From a bacterium D16-56 (GTDB lineage: Bacteria > Bacillota > Clostridia > Lachnospirales > Lachnospiraceae): a stretch of DNA of 64,000 nucleotides. Below, piece after piece: positions 44,439-54,220 of this stretch. The translations under genes were made by a program, and so were the position numbers. Below the pieces are notes generated by a model, which saw only the letters and a list, made by a program, of their open reading frames with translations, was not told where the DNA came from and searched no databases. Positions within the stretch are counted from its first letter, which is position 1. Each line of letters starts with the position of its first letter. The stretch spans positions 62,001 through 126,000 of the forward strand of contig RAYY01000009.1 in NCBI GenBank assembly GCA_003611875.1, given 5' to 3'.

Positions 44439-46709
44439 TCACAATTTCTCCAATTTGGCAACTGACGCAAACATTTTTTTCACGCCATACCGGTCAAATT
44501 CCACTGCCACCTCAAAATCTCTGGCTCCATCCACCACTGACTGCACCGTGCCTTCTCCAAACCTTCCATGGCGCACCCGGTCCCCGGCACCGTACTCTAA
44601 GGCCGCTGCTTTCTTTATGGTAAACTCTCTGCCGAATCCTGGTGTCCCTCCTCCGGCTGCAGGCTTAAACTGCTTTGGGGTTCCAAACTGTTTTTCTGTA
44701 TACTTTGCAGTCTGGGAGGCATAGGCATTGGCCCTCACTCCCGGCCGGATAAGATCCACCAGCTCCTGGGGGATCTCCTCCACAAACCGGCTGACCTTGG
44801 AATAGTGGGTCTCTCCTTTAGTCATGCGCATCTGAGCAGCCGTCATAGTCAGGCGCTCCCTGGCCCTGGTGATCCCCACATAACAAAGTCTTCTCTCCTC
44901 CTCAATATCAGTAGGATCCTCTGACATAATAGACATAGAACTGGGAAACAGCCCATCCTCCATTCCGCTTAAATAGACCACTGGAAATTCCAGCCCTTTG
45001 GCACTGTGCAGCGTCATAAGCGTCACCCGGTCTTCCGAATCATCCATCCGGTCAACATCCGCCACTAAAGATACCTCCTCCAAAAAGCCGTTCAGATTTG
45101 GATTTTCACTATCTGTGCAATAGCTGGCTGCTTTATTGATCAGCTCATCAATGTTTTCCAGCCGTGCCTTTGCCTCCTCCTCTCCCTCTGCTTCAAGCTC
45201 TTTTCCATATCCTGTCTCCTCCACAATATCACGAATCAATCCGGGAAGACCATACCTTCCATTTGTCTTAAAAGCCTCATCCTCCTGCATCCCAAGTTCC
45301 CATGCCTGATTCCTTCTGGCAAAATCCTCGATCTGGCTGACAAATCCCTGTATCTTGCCTGCCGCCTTTCCCATACCTGGTATGGAGGCCGCCTGGACAC
45401 AGCTCTGGTAAAAGCTTAACCCCTGTTCCCCGGCCCAGGCCACAATCTTCCCAATGGAAGATGTCCCGATTCCCCGCTTAGGTACATTAATAATCCTCTG
45501 AACAGCAAGATCGTCCCGTCCATTGGCAATGGTCTTTAAATAACAGAGAATATCCTTGATCTCCTTGCGCTGATAAAAATTCACCCCTCCTACCAGTCGG
45601 TAAGGAATATTATAAGAAATGCATTTTTCTTCCATGAGGCGGGACTGGGCATTGGTCCGGTACAATACTGCAAAATCCCGGTAGCTCCTCCCCTGGGCTA
45701 AAATATCCTGGATAACTCCCTCCGCCTCCTCAAAAGCCTGTCCATACTGCCGGAACATTACAAGAGGCCCCTCCTCATTGGCAGTCCACAAGGTCTTTTG
45801 CTTTCTCCCCCTGTTGTTGCAGATCACTGCATTCGCCGCATCCAGGATATGAGCCGTAGAGCGGTAATTCTGCTCCAGCTTGATCACCTTGGTTCCCGGA
45901 AATGTTTCCTCAAAATTCAGAATATTTCCAATGTCAGCCCCTCGAAACTTATAAATGGACTGATCATCATCCCCCACCACACAAAGATTTCCGTACTTTC
46001 GTGCCAGCAAGGCAATCAATTCAAACTGTGCCGTATTCGTGTCCTGATACTCATCCACCATAATATAACGGAATCTTTCCTGATAATAATCCAACACCTC
46101 TCCATTCACCCGGAATAAATCTACCGTCTTAAAAATCAAATCATCAAAATCAAGAGCATTGTTCTTTTTCAGCTCTCCCTGATATGCTTCATACACATCT
46201 GCCGCTTTTCTCAAGTTCCAATCACCCTGGCTGTTTTTCCGAAATTCCTCTGTTCCAATCAGCTCATTTTTTGCTTTGGAAATAATGGACATCATGGACC
46301 GCTCCCGATACTGCTTTGGGTCCAGATTCAGGTTTTTGATCACCTGCTTCATCAACATCTTCTGATCATCTGCATCATAAATCGTAAAATTATTCTCATA
46401 TCCCAGATACTCAATAAAGCGCCGCAAAATCCGCACACAAAGAGAGTGGAACGTACTGACCCAGACGCTTCCCGCACCTGCCTTTACCAGACGATCCACT
46501 CGCTCCCTCATCTCTCCTGCCGCCTTATTTGTAAAGGTAATGGCCAGGATATTCCAGGGATTTACCCCCCTTTCTTCTATCAGACAGGCGACCCTGTGTG
46601 TCAGTACCCGCGTCTTTCCTGAACCGGCTCCCGCCAAAATAAGAAGCGGACCCTCTGTGTGCAAAACAGCCTCTCTCTGTTTTGGATTCAAAGTATCAAT
46701 CATTTCCAT
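44439..46709 (-). CDS. pcrA: ATP-dependent DNA helicase PcrA/UvrD
   Basis: 756 residues, SF1 3'-5' helicase. Motif I AGAGSGKTRVLTHRV, Ia ITFTNKAAGEMRERV, II VDEYQDTN, III GDDDQSIYKFRGAD, IV EQNYRST, V LMTLHSAKGLEF and VI YVGITRARERL are all visible. The C-terminal region ends with a Tudor-like RNA-polymerase-binding part (GDRVRHGRFGEG, VEFDRYGVKKMF). Replication and nucleotide excision repair. Intact. Confidence 0.95.
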   Translation of the reverse strand: MEMIDTLNPKQREAVLHTEGPLLILAGAGSGKTRVLTHRVACLIEERGVNPWNILAITFTNKAAGEMRERVDRLVKAGAGSVWVSTFHSLCVRILRRFIEYLGYENNFTIYDADDQKMLMKQVIKNLNLDPKQYRERSMMSIISKAKNELIGTEEFRKNSQGDWNLRKAADVYEAYQGELKKNNALDFDDLIFKTVDLFRVNGEVLDYYQERFRYIMVDEYQDTNTAQFELIALLARKYGNLCVVGDDDQSIYKFRGADIGNILNFEETFPGTKVIKLEQNYRSTAHILDAANAVICNNRGRKQKTLWTANEEGPLVMFRQYGQAFEEAEGVIQDILAQGRSYRDFAVLYRTNAQSRLMEEKCISYNIPYRLVGGVNFYQRKEIKDILCYLKTIANGRDDLAVQRIINVPKRGIGTSSIGKIVAWAGEQGLSFYQSCVQAASIPGMGKAAGKIQGFVSQIEDFARRNQAWELGMQEDEAFKTNGRYGLPGLIRDIVEETGYGKELEAEGEEEAKARLENIDELINKAASYCTDSENPNLNGFLEEVSLVADVDRMDDSEDRVTLMTLHSAKGLEFPVVYLSGMEDGLFPSSMSIMSEDPTDIEEERRLCYVGITRARERLTMTAAQMRMTKGETHYSKVSRFVEEIPQELVDLIRPGVRANAYASQTAKYTEKQFGTPKQFKPAAGGGTPGFGREFTIKKAAALEYGAGDRVRHGRFGEGTVQSVVDGARDFEVAVEFDRYGVKKMFASVAKLEKL

Positions 46710-46731
46710 ATGTATTCCTGATCCTTTCCTC

Positions 46732-46846
46732 TAAGTAAACCTTCATGCGCCCGGCAGCGGACGCACCACCGTCCCATGAAAATCCGGCAGGCGCACTTGG
46801 AATACCTGATTAGAATCGCCTCCGGCGATGGGACTTTCAAAGTAAA
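46732..46846 (+). repeat. Dispersed palindromic repeat, copy C
   Basis: Starts GTAAACCTTCATGCGCCC, contains GCGGACGCACCACC and GGCAGGCGCACTTGG, then the AATCGCCTCCGGCGATGGG hairpin and ends TTTCAAAGTAAA. Lies upstream of pcrA, next to its ribosome-binding site. Confidence 0.85.
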
Positions 46847-46896
46847 CAGCAGTGTGAAATACCCGCTAAGTATTATATCATGAGGAAGATTATAAA

Positions 46897-46937
46897 GCAA
46901 GGGTGCAGATACTGCCGCACAGCCTCTGCACCCTTGC
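46897..46937 (-). terminator. Strong terminator
   Basis: A perfect 13-bp stem, GCAAGGGTGCAGA with its complement, separated by 15 bases and followed by a T-rich tract on the minus strand. Ends the small coiled-coil gene at 46969. Confidence 0.85.
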
Positions 46938-46968
46938 TAGGTTATAATTCACACAGTCTCTCCATTCT

Positions 46969-47214
46969 CTACGCAATCTGCACACTCCCGCCTTCTGCCG
47001 CCAAAAGCTCCTTCAGATCATCCAAGGACATGTTCTGTACTTCCAGCAGCTCATTTACCTCTTTAAACTTCTCCATCATAATTTGCTCTTTCAGTCCCTT
47101 CTCCTTTTCCCGAAGATTCTCCAGACAATCCTCATACTGCTCAATGCTGGCTTGTACCTCCAACAACTCCTCCTGATATTTTTCCAACGGCGTTCTTCTT
47201 GCCCTTCTCGCCAT
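46969..47214 (-). CDS. Small coiled-coil protein
   Basis: 81 residues, basic N-terminus (MARRARRTPLEKYQEEL), a heptad-rich coiled coil over residues 10-50, and an acidic end (MSLDDLKELLAAEGG). The layout recalls DUF4315-type proteins, but this is only a resemblance. AAGGAGGG precedes the start. Single gene with strong terminator. Confidence 0.65.
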   Translation of the reverse strand: MARRARRTPLEKYQEELLEVQASIEQYEDCLENLREKEKGLKEQIMMEKFKEVNELLEVQNMSLDDLKELLAAEGGSVQIA

Positions 47215-47357
47215 AGTTACACTCCCTCCTTAAATTCTTGTTATTGTTGGTAAGTTATCCCATTGGTAGAAGTATATGCCGTTTCATAATTATTTATTCA
47301 TTATTATCCAAAATATTATCAGCAGTCTAAGCCATGGATAGGATTTTCCAAAGTATA

Positions 47358-47986
47358 TCAGAACTTACCATTTTTTAAGGGATTCACCGGATTTCTGACA
47401 GGCTCTCCCTTTGCAAACCGAACCGCCTCCTGGGCTGCCTTCCTCTTTAGTTCCAGAGCGGATTCCTGAGAATACCAAGCCATGTGAGGACTGCATAGGA
47501 AATTGTCAAGGGCAAACAAAGCCGCCCCCACCTCTAAGGGCTCCTTCTTCACCACGTCCAGGGCTGCTCCGGCAATCATCTGCTTCTGTAGTGCCTTTAA
47601 AAGATTCTCCTCATTGACAATCCCTCCCCGGGCAGTGTTTACCAGAATTGCACTGGACTTCATTTTCTTAAAAGCAGAATCGTCAAACATGTTTTCCGTA
47701 TCTTGGGTCAGAGGGCAGTGGATGGAGATCATATCCGATTCCGCCAACAAAGTATCCCAATCAACTATCTCCACCCCTGCCTCTACAGCTCCGGTCTCAG
47801 CCTTTCCATAACCCTTCGTGTAAAGGGGCCATACTGGGTCATAAGAATCTCTCCGCCCTTAGCCTGTTGGATCAGATCCTCCTCTGTTTTGCACACAAAA
47901 TGCTCAAAGGTCATTCCCTCCTTTTCAAAAGCCTCCTGCTCCTGGATCATATTCTCATGATCACAATCTATAACAATGACTCTCAT
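47358..47986 (-). pseudogene. D-2-hydroxyacid dehydrogenase, internal deletion
   Basis: The N-terminal part (47783-47986) has RVIVIDCDHENM and GEILMTQYGPFTRRVMERL. The C-terminal part (47358-47774) has DMISIHCPLTQDTENMFD, LVNTARGGIVNEENLL and the catalytic His region SPHMAWYSQES. Roughly 80-130 residues with the GxGxxG NAD-binding motif are missing at the join near 47780, and the frame changes. First of several fragments of a lost catabolic cluster. Confidence 0.8.
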
Positions 47987-48264
47987 TTATTGTTTCCTCC
48001 TACTATTTCACTAGATATCCGCCCGTCTACCGGAATTACTGCTCCATTGAGATAATCCGATGCCGCTGATGCAAGAAAAATCACGACCCCATTCATGTCC
48101 TGGCCGGTTCCCCATCGGTGAGCCGGAATCCGATCTGTGATTTTTGCATATCGAGGATTGGCCGGATCCGTCAAAACTGCGTTCATCTCTGTATCCATAT
48201 AACCAGGGGCAATACAAATCATATACCCAGTCAAATCCGCCAGTCCTGCAGCATTCCTGGCCAA
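47983..48264 (-). pseudogene. Short-chain dehydrogenase, C-terminal fragment
   Basis: Encodes APGYMDTEMNAVL, RIPAHRWGTGQDMNGVVIFL and ASDYLNGAVIPVDGG-like ASDYLNGAVIPVDGRISSEI, the conserved end of gluconate 5-dehydrogenase-type SDRs. The N-terminal two thirds with the Rossmann motif and Tyr-Lys pair are gone. The segment is fused to a different dehydrogenase fragment at about 48264. Confidence 0.75.
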
Positions 48265-48522
48265 AAGTACCCATATCTGTCTTTACAGGATCGATTACCT
48301 GGAAACCAAGACTGGCACGGGTCTCATCCGTCTCTGAAATAATCACCTTAGAAGCGCCGAATTTCCGTAAAGTGATGGCTATGGCAATCCCGATCGTGCC
48401 GGCTCCCGGAACAATGGCATTGTCTCCCGGCACAAATCCAGTTTCCCGAAGGGCATGGACCGTAACTGCAATCGGCTCCACAAAGGCTGCCACCTTGTCA
48501 GCAACCGTATCCGGAACAGGAA
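48265..48522 (-). pseudogene. Zinc-type alcohol/sorbitol dehydrogenase fragment
   Basis: Reads KVAAFVEPIAVTVHALRETG, then the coenzyme-binding VPGAGTIGIAIAITLRKFGA and LGFQVIDPVKTD. This is the middle of a medium-chain dehydrogenase; both ends are missing. Confidence 0.75.
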
Positions 48523-48798
48523 TGATCGAAAGCAGCCGCCAGCCTTCTCACCGCAGACGATGTTGTGGCAGCCGGCGCCACCATCGTCGCCATTACCTCT
48601 GCCCCTGATTCCACCATGGCTAGGCTGGCTGATTATGTACTCTACTACAGCCATGACATCCCAGATGATATGCACTACATGTTCCTTCCCAACATTTGCG
48701 AGATCACCATTTGGGGAATCATTCAGTCTGCACTCTTTTTAAATAACCCAACCGGCCTGAATCCCTCCATAAATGCTATTCTGTCTAACCGAATGTAA
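48523..48798 (+). pseudogene. RpiR-family regulator, SIS-domain fragment
   Basis: On the plus strand: SLLTADDVVAAGATIVAITS, PDSTMARLADYVLYYS and FLPNICEITIWGIIQSALFL, the second half of an SIS sugar-phosphate-binding domain, ending at 48798. The DNA-binding N-terminal domain is gone. It lies back to back with the dehydrogenase fragments, as a regulator and its operon would. Confidence 0.7.
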
Positions 48799-48940
48799 TT
48801 GCTCCTAACACTCCACTTTTGACCTGCACTCTCAAAAAAATATCCTCAGAAATTCACACGGTAATTTTGAGTACAGAGTATTAGGAACATTTTCTTACAC
48901 TGATCTATCAATAAGTGAAGTCTGCCCAAAAACAAATAAT

Positions 48941-48981
48941 ACAGGGGAGTCTGTGACTTAAACAAGTCCAGACTCCCCTGT
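48941..48981 (-). terminator. Terminator, probably of metA
   Basis: ACAGGGGAGTCTG pairs perfectly with its complement (13 bp), followed by T-rich sequence on the minus strand, 113 bases after the metA stop. Confidence 0.75.
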
Positions 48982-49093
48982 ACATTATATCATAGGCTCA
49001 TTCTCATTATTTCAAAACCATTCTCTATCGCCTGGCAAATAATTTTTAGCCATTTTCTTTCCCACTCATTGCAGAATGCCCTGGTCGTTACCT

Positions 49094-50008
49094 TTAACTT
49101 TCATTCAGAATATAATCTGTAGTCTGATACACATAATAATTCAGCCAATTGGCATACAGCGTGTTGCACATATTCCGCCAGCTAAGAATCGGTCTGCCAA
49201 AAGGATCATTGTCCTCATAATAGTTACACGGCACCTCCGGCGAAAGTCCCTTCTTCAGATCCCGGTGATACTCGTTATTTAAAGTCATTCGGTCATATTC
49301 CGGATGTCCCTGTACAAATATCTGACTGCCGTCCCTTTTCATTACCAGAAAGACTCCTGCCTCCCTGGATTCCACCAGAATATTCAGCTCCGGATGCTTT
49401 TCAATATCCCTGCGCAGAACCTCTGTATATCGTGAGTGAGGCGCCATCACAAAATCATCCATCCCTCTTACCAAAGGCACCTTGTGATGCAGTACCTGAT
49501 GTTCATAAATACCAGACAGCTTTTTGTCCCTCTTATACTTGGGGATTCCGTAGTGATAGTAAAGCCCTGCCTGGGCTCCCCAGCAAATATAAAAGGTTGA
49601 ATGGACATGAACCTTTGTCCACTCCATGATCTGCTTCAGCTCCTCCCAATAATTTACCTCTTCATATTCTAAATTCTCCACCGGAGCCCCGGTAATGATC
49701 ATTCCGTCATACTTCTGCCTGCGGATTTCCTCAAAAGACACATAAAATTGATTCAAATGACTTGCCGACGTGTTCCTGGAGGTATGGGTACTCAGCATCA
49801 AAAGCGTACAGTCCACCTGAAGAGGCGTATTGGACAATGCCCGGAGAAGCTGTGTCTCTGTCTCCTCCTTTATCGGCATCAGATTTAAAATCAAAATCTG
49901 CAGCGGACGGATATCCTGGCTTAACGCACGCTTCTCATCCATAACAAAGATATTCTCCGACTCCAAGATCGCCCTGGCCGGCAGATCATTCTGTACCTTG
50001 ATCGGCAT
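49094..50008 (-). CDS. metA: Homoserine O-acetyltransferase MetA (MetAA)
   Basis: 304 residues from the second ATG (50008), which has GGAGG eight bases upstream. Catalytic Cys142 (FYICWGAQAG), His235 and Glu237 (VQGHPEYD) fall exactly at the family positions. Residue 111, which decides acyl-CoA choice in this family, is Glu (GAPVENLEYEE), so acetyl-CoA rather than succinyl-CoA is expected. First step of methionine synthesis from homoserine. It overlaps the end of ligA by 23 bases. Confidence 0.93.
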   Translation of the reverse strand: MPIKVQNDLPARAILESENIFVMDEKRALSQDIRPLQILILNLMPIKEETETQLLRALSNTPLQVDCTLLMLSTHTSRNTSASHLNQFYVSFEEIRRQKYDGMIITGAPVENLEYEEVNYWEELKQIMEWTKVHVHSTFYICWGAQAGLYYHYGIPKYKRDKKLSGIYEHQVLHHKVPLVRGMDDFVMAPHSRYTEVLRRDIEKHPELNILVESREAGVFLVMKRDGSQIFVQGHPEYDRMTLNNEYHRDLKKGLSPEVPCNYYEDNDPFGRPILSWRNMCNTLYANWLNYYVYQTTDYILNES

Positions 50009-51983
50009 TATCATTCCCTCCCAGCATATTCAGGAAATCCACCTCAGAAATGATCGGGATTCCCAATTCTTTAGCTTTCTTATTTTTTGACGAATTTGAT
50101 GTGACATTATTGTTAATTAGATAGCTGGTTTTTGCCGTCACAGAGCCAGTAGCCTTTCCGCCTCGCTTTTCGATCTCTGCCTGCAGTGCCTTTCGGTTAG
50201 CAAAATGCTCCACTGACCCGGTAATCACAAAGACCTTTCCCGCAAAGACAGCCTCCTCCTCACTCTCCGGCTCCTGCTCGATTGTCAGCTCTGCCAGCAG
50301 ACTGTCCACCTGACAGTTATTCCTCTCTGAAGCAAAATACCCCGTCCAGGCATCTGCAAGAACCTCCCCAATGCCATCTGTCTCCATAAGTTCTTCCTTC
50401 TCTGCCCCTCTCATCGCATCAAAATCCGAATGGAAGGTTCGGCACAGCATCTTCGCATTAGCAAGGCCAATACCTGTAATACCCAGTCCGTAAATCATCC
50501 TGGGAAGGGTAGTATGAGAAGCGGTTCTTATGGCAGCCATAAGATTGTCATACGATCTTTGCCCAAATCCCTCCATTGTAATGATCGCCTCTTGATGGCG
50601 ATCCAGATGAAAAATATCCGCATACTCATGAATAAAGCCAGCCGCAATAAATTTTTCCAGCGTCGCCTCGGAAAGCCCGTCAATATTCAGTGCATCCCGG
50701 CTGACCAGCAAGGTAAAGCTTTTGATCTTCTTTGCCTGACATTCCGGATTGGTACAATACAAAGAGCGCACATCATTTACCTGGCGGATCTCCGTCTCTC
50801 CCTGGCAGACCGGACACTTTTCCGGAATCCTTACCGTTCCGCTTCCTGTCAGGTTCTCCGCAATCTGAGGAATAATCATATTGGCCTTATAGACCGTGAT
50901 CGTATCCCCCTCTCCCAGCTTTAATGCCTCCATAATGCTGATATTATGGACGCTTGCCCGGCTGACGGTAGTTCCCTCCAGCTCTACTGGCTCAAAAATT
51001 GCCACCGGATTAATCAGTCCGGTCCGGGAAGCGCTCCACTCAATCTCTAAAAGCCTGGTCTCCCGAATCTCATCCGCCCACTTAAACGCAATCGAGTTCC
51101 GGGGAAACTTGGCAGTCCGCCCCAAAGATTCTCCATATGCAATATCATCCATCAAAAGCACTAACCCATCAGAAGGCATATCACTGGTTTCCACTGCATC
51201 CGAAAAAGCAGCCACTGCCTCTGGAATTGTTTCCCTTGTAACCTCCCGATACTCCACTACATCAAAGCCCTGACGCATCAGCCACTGAAACTGCTCCTCT
51301 CTGGAATTTTTAAAATCAACCCCTTCTGCCTTTACCAGCATGAATGCCTCGAAATTGACATTTCGCTTGGCAGTAATCTCATTATTGAGCTGGCGTACCG
51401 AACCACTGCACAAATTTCTCGGATTTTTGTATTTGGCGTCTACATCCCCGATTTCTTCATTGATATGTTGAAAATCCGAATATCGGATCACAGCTTCCCC
51501 CCGCAGGATCAACTGTCCCTCATAAGCAATCCTTAATGGTACATTGGCAAATACCCTGGCATTGTTGGTAATAACCTCTCCGATCTCCCCGTTTCCTCTG
51601 GTAACAGCCTTCACCAGCTCCCCCCCTTCATAGGTAAGCACAATGGTTAGGCCGTCCAGCTTCCAGGACAGAATCCCCTTCTGCTCTCCCAGCCAATCCT
51701 GCAGCGCCTCAACCTCCTTGGTCTTATCAAGTGACAGCATAGGAGTCTCATGGGCCTCCTTTGGCAGCTCACTCAATATCTCATACCCTACTTTTTGAGT
51801 AGGACTTCCTGCCAGCATAATCCCTGTCACCTTTTCCAGCTCCAAAAGCTCATCATACAATCGGTCATACTCCCGATTGCTCATGATCTCTCGGCTTTCC
51901 TGATAATATGCCCTTGCTGCCGGCAAAAGCAAAGCCGTCAGCTCCTTCATCCGCTTTACGATTTCTTCCCTGTTCTCTGTCAT
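49986..51983 (-). CDS. ligA: NAD-dependent DNA ligase
   Basis: About 665 residues. Adenylation motif with the catalytic Lys in SWKLDGLTIVL; GEAVI, then an OB fold, a four-Cys zinc finger (CPVCQ and YCTNPECQAKK), helix-hairpin-helix region and a C-terminal BRCT domain (FAGKVFVITGSVEHF). The KLDG motif, and IMLAGSPTQKVG at the N-terminus, fit LigA. ATG 51983 after GGAGG is preferred over 51995. Joins Okazaki fragments. Overlaps metA, an unusual pairing. Confidence 0.92.
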   Translation of the reverse strand: MTENREEIVKRMKELTALLLPAARAYYQESREIMSNREYDRLYDELLELEKVTGIMLAGSPTQKVGYEILSELPKEAHETPMLSLDKTKEVEALQDWLGEQKGILSWKLDGLTIVLTYEGGELVKAVTRGNGEIGEVITNNARVFANVPLRIAYEGQLILRGEAVIRYSDFQHINEEIGDVDAKYKNPRNLCSGSVRQLNNEITAKRNVNFEAFMLVKAEGVDFKNSREEQFQWLMRQGFDVVEYREVTRETIPEAVAAFSDAVETSDMPSDGLVLLMDDIAYGESLGRTAKFPRNSIAFKWADEIRETRLLEIEWSASRTGLINPVAIFEPVELEGTTVSRASVHNISIMEALKLGEGDTITVYKANMIIPQIAENLTGSGTVRIPEKCPVCQGETEIRQVNDVRSLYCTNPECQAKKIKSFTLLVSRDALNIDGLSEATLEKFIAAGFIHEYADIFHLDRHQEAIITMEGFGQRSYDNLMAAIRTASHTTLPRMIYGLGITGIGLANAKMLCRTFHSDFDAMRGAEKEELMETDGIGEVLADAWTGYFASERNNCQVDSLLAELTIEQEPESEEEAVFAGKVFVITGSVEHFANRKALQAEIEKRGGKATGSVTAKTSYLINNNVTSNSSKNKKAKELGIPIISEVDFLNMLGGNDNADQGTE

Positions 51984-52077
51984 TTTCCCCTCCATCCTGA
52001 TTTATAATCACCTTCGGAAACTTTCTTCCTTTTGTCTCAATTCCCTCATGGCCGTACTTTTCATTCTCCGCTGCTGT

Positions 52078-52830
52078 TCACAGGACTTCCCACAAACAAC
52101 CGCTTTTTCCATAAACACGATGCACCAATTCTTTCCACTCATCCTCTGTCGCCTTCCGAAACTCTCCTGTCCCTAGTTTTCCCAGATGAATATTCATAAT
52201 ACGCACCCGCTTCAGGGCCACTACACGATACCCCAGGACTTGGCACATCCGCCGGATCTGCCGGTTCAGCCCTTGGGTCAGCACAATCCGAAAACACCTT
52301 GGTCCTTTCGGCTCCACCACACAGGGCCGGGTCATCTCACCCAACTCCTTCAGCTCCACACCCTCCCGCATTTTTTTTAAAAACGTTTCATGAAACGGTC
52401 TGTCCACTGTGACCAGATATTCCTTTTCATGAAGGCTCCCTGCATGCATAATACGGTTGGCCAGCTCCCCTTGATTGGTCATCAGAAGAAGTCCCTCCGA
52501 GTCCTTATCCAGCCTTCCCACCGGATAGATCCGAGACGGATAACCCACCAGATCCACCACATTAGGCGCCCGATCCTTGTCCGAGGCAGTACAAACCACC
52601 CCGCAAGGCTTGTTGACTACCAGAAGGACCGGCTTTGTACCCTGTCCTTTGTCCGTTCCTCCGATCTGCCTTCCCTGACAGCAGATCCTCTCCAGACCAG
52701 TGACACGATCCCCCACCATCGCCGTCCTGCCGTCAATCGTAATCTCCCCTGCCGCGATTCTTCTGTCTGCCTCTCTCCGGGAACAAATCCCCTGCATGCT
52801 TAAATATTTATTCAGACGGACAGATTCCAT
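52078..52830 (-). CDS. Pseudouridine synthase, RluF/RsuA type
   Basis: About 250 residues from ATG 52830, which follows GGGAG; the longer frame would overlap queA. S4 domain ([20 protein letters not shown]) and catalytic Asp in [16 protein letters not shown], with [15 protein letters not shown]. The sequence is closest by eye to RluF (23S rRNA position 2604), but rRNA target cannot be fixed. Overlaps the queA stop by 23 bases. Confidence 0.88.
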   Translation of the reverse strand: MESVRLNKYLSMQGICSRREADRRIAAGEITIDGRTAMVGDRVTGLERICCQGRQIGGTDKGQGTKPVLLVVNKPCGVVCTASDKDRAPNVVDLVGYPSRIYPVGRLDKDSEGLLLMTNQGELANRIMHAGSLHEKEYLVTVDRPFHETFLKKMREGVELKELGEMTRPCVVEPKGPRCFRIVLTQGLNRQIRRMCQVLGYRVVALKRVRIMNIHLGKLGTGEFRKATEDEWKELVHRVYGKSGCLWEVL

Positions 52831-53887
52831 GATTCTCCCTTTCTGTATCCTCGTTTTCCAAATCAGCAAAAAAACACACATCGCCAAAACTAAAAAATCG
52901 ATATTTCTCCCGAATGGCTTCCTCATAAGCATGGAGCACATGATCCCTTCCGGCCAATGCTGACACCAGCATCACCAAAGTAGACTCCGGCAGATGAAAA
53001 TTCGTAATCAGGCAGTCCAGAATCTTAAACCGATATCCTGGATAGATAAAGATATCCGTCCATCCGCTGCCCGCCTTCAAAATTCCATCCTCCCCTGCGG
53101 CAGACTCCAAAGTCCGGCAGCTTGTAGTCCCCACACAGACAATTCTCCCGCCAGCCGCCTTCGCCCGGTTGATTTTTTCTGCCTCTGACTCCTCCACCAC
53201 ATAAAATTCCGAATGCATGTGATGCTCCAGCACATTCTCTACCTTAACCGGCCGAAAGGTTCCCAACCCTACATGCAGAGTTACATGGGCAATCTCTACG
53301 CCTATACCCTGAATCTGTTTCAGCAGGTTCTCCGTAAAATGCAGCCCTGCCGTAGGCGCAGCCGCCGAGCCGTCATGTTTGGCATATACGGTCTGATAAC
53401 GATTCTTGTCCTTCAATTCATGGGTAATATAAGGAGGCAGCGGCATCTGTCCCAGCCGGTCCAGCACCTCCTCAAAGATTCCTTCATACTCAAATCGGAT
53501 CAGCCGGTTTCCTTCCTCCATCACATCCAAAACGGTTCCTTTGAGTAATCCCTCTCCAAATGAAAGTATGGTTCCCGGTCTGCACTTTCTGCCCGGCTTT
53601 ACCAGAGTCTCCCATATATCCTTATCTTTCCTTATTAGCAGCAAAACTTCAATTTTTGCTCCCGTATCTTCCTTCACACCCATCAGCCGCGCCGGAATCA
53701 CCTTTGTATCATTGATCACCAGACAATCCCCAGGATGCAGATACTCTGTAATATCCCGAAAAACCCGATGCCAGATCTCGCCCGTATTCTTGTCCATGAC
53801 CAAAAGCCGGGATGCCGAGCGGTCCTCCAATGGATCCTGGGCAATCAGCTCCTGAGGCAGATCAAAATAAAAATCCTTAACATTCAT
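52808..53887 (-). CDS. queA: S-adenosylmethionine:tRNA ribosyltransferase-isomerase QueA
   Basis: 359 residues from ATG 53887. Hallmarks: [57 protein letters not shown] and [16 protein letters not shown]. Penultimate step of queuosine synthesis on tRNA. No tgt gene is in the window. Starts 109 bases after the repeat-containing ORF. Confidence 0.93.
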   Translation of the reverse strand: MNVKDFYFDLPQELIAQDPLEDRSASRLLVMDKNTGEIWHRVFRDITEYLHPGDCLVINDTKVIPARLMGVKEDTGAKIEVLLLIRKDKDIWETLVKPGRKCRPGTILSFGEGLLKGTVLDVMEEGNRLIRFEYEGIFEEVLDRLGQMPLPPYITHELKDKNRYQTVYAKHDGSAAAPTAGLHFTENLLKQIQGIGVEIAHVTLHVGLGTFRPVKVENVLEHHMHSEFYVVEESEAEKINRAKAAGGRIVCVGTTSCRTLESAAGEDGILKAGSGWTDIFIYPGYRFKILDCLITNFHLPESTLVMLVSALAGRDHVLHAYEEAIREKYRFFSFGDVCFFADLENEDTERENHGICPSE

Positions 53888-53995
53888 CCTTCTGCTATTC
53901 CTTTCCAATCCGTAATCTTCCATCCGGTTCACTGCTTCATTACCCCTTGGAGTCATTTCTTGATTTCAGCTTTGAACTTTCTCTCCAAATATTTC

Positions 53996-54220
53996 CTATG
54001 CCGGCTTTTGGATCTGTTTCTGAGCTATTTTCCACTTCCGGCCTCTTTGTCTGCCTTCGGGCTGTTTTCCGCTTCCCGCTTCTTTGTCTGCCTTCGGGCT
54101 GTTTTCCGCTTCCCGCTTCTTTGTCTGCCTTCGGGCTGTTTTCCGCTTCTGACTTCTTTGCCTGCCTTCGGGCCGTTTTCCGCTTCCGGCTTTCCGGCTC
54201 ATCTCAAAATTATTGCTCAT
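53996..54220 (-). CDS. Lysine/arginine-rich small ORF built from a 37-bp repeat
   Basis: 74 residues with AGGAAGG four to five bases before the ATG at 54220, which touches the stop of the gene before it. The peptide (GSGKRPEGRQR, KADKEAGSGKQPEGRQR) comes from four 37-bp tandem units; because 37 is not a multiple of three, the frame rotates with each unit. It could be a real translated tail protein or only a repeat with a chance start. Confidence 0.35.
   Translation of the reverse strand: MSNNFEMSRKAGSGKRPEGRQRSQKRKTARRQTKKREAENSPKADKEAGSGKQPEGRQRGRKWKIAQKQIQKPA
54040..54198. repeat. 37-bp tandem repeat, four units
   Basis: The motif CTGCCTTCGGG begins at 54051, 54088, 54125 and 54162, an exact 37-base period, with partial units on both sides. 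The last unit is more diverged. No spacers, so not a CRISPR array. Confidence 0.9.

Noticed and set aside
46700-46900. 66-residue ORF upstream of pcrA
   Set aside because: It overlaps repeat copy C and has no start context or family.
49000-49093. Regulatory RNA (for example SAM riboswitch) linked to metA
   Set aside because: metA starts inside ligA, leaving no leader; only a terminator is seen downstream.
54040-54198. Tandem 37-bp repeats as a CRISPR array
   Set aside because: Units are directly contiguous without spacers and no cas genes are near.
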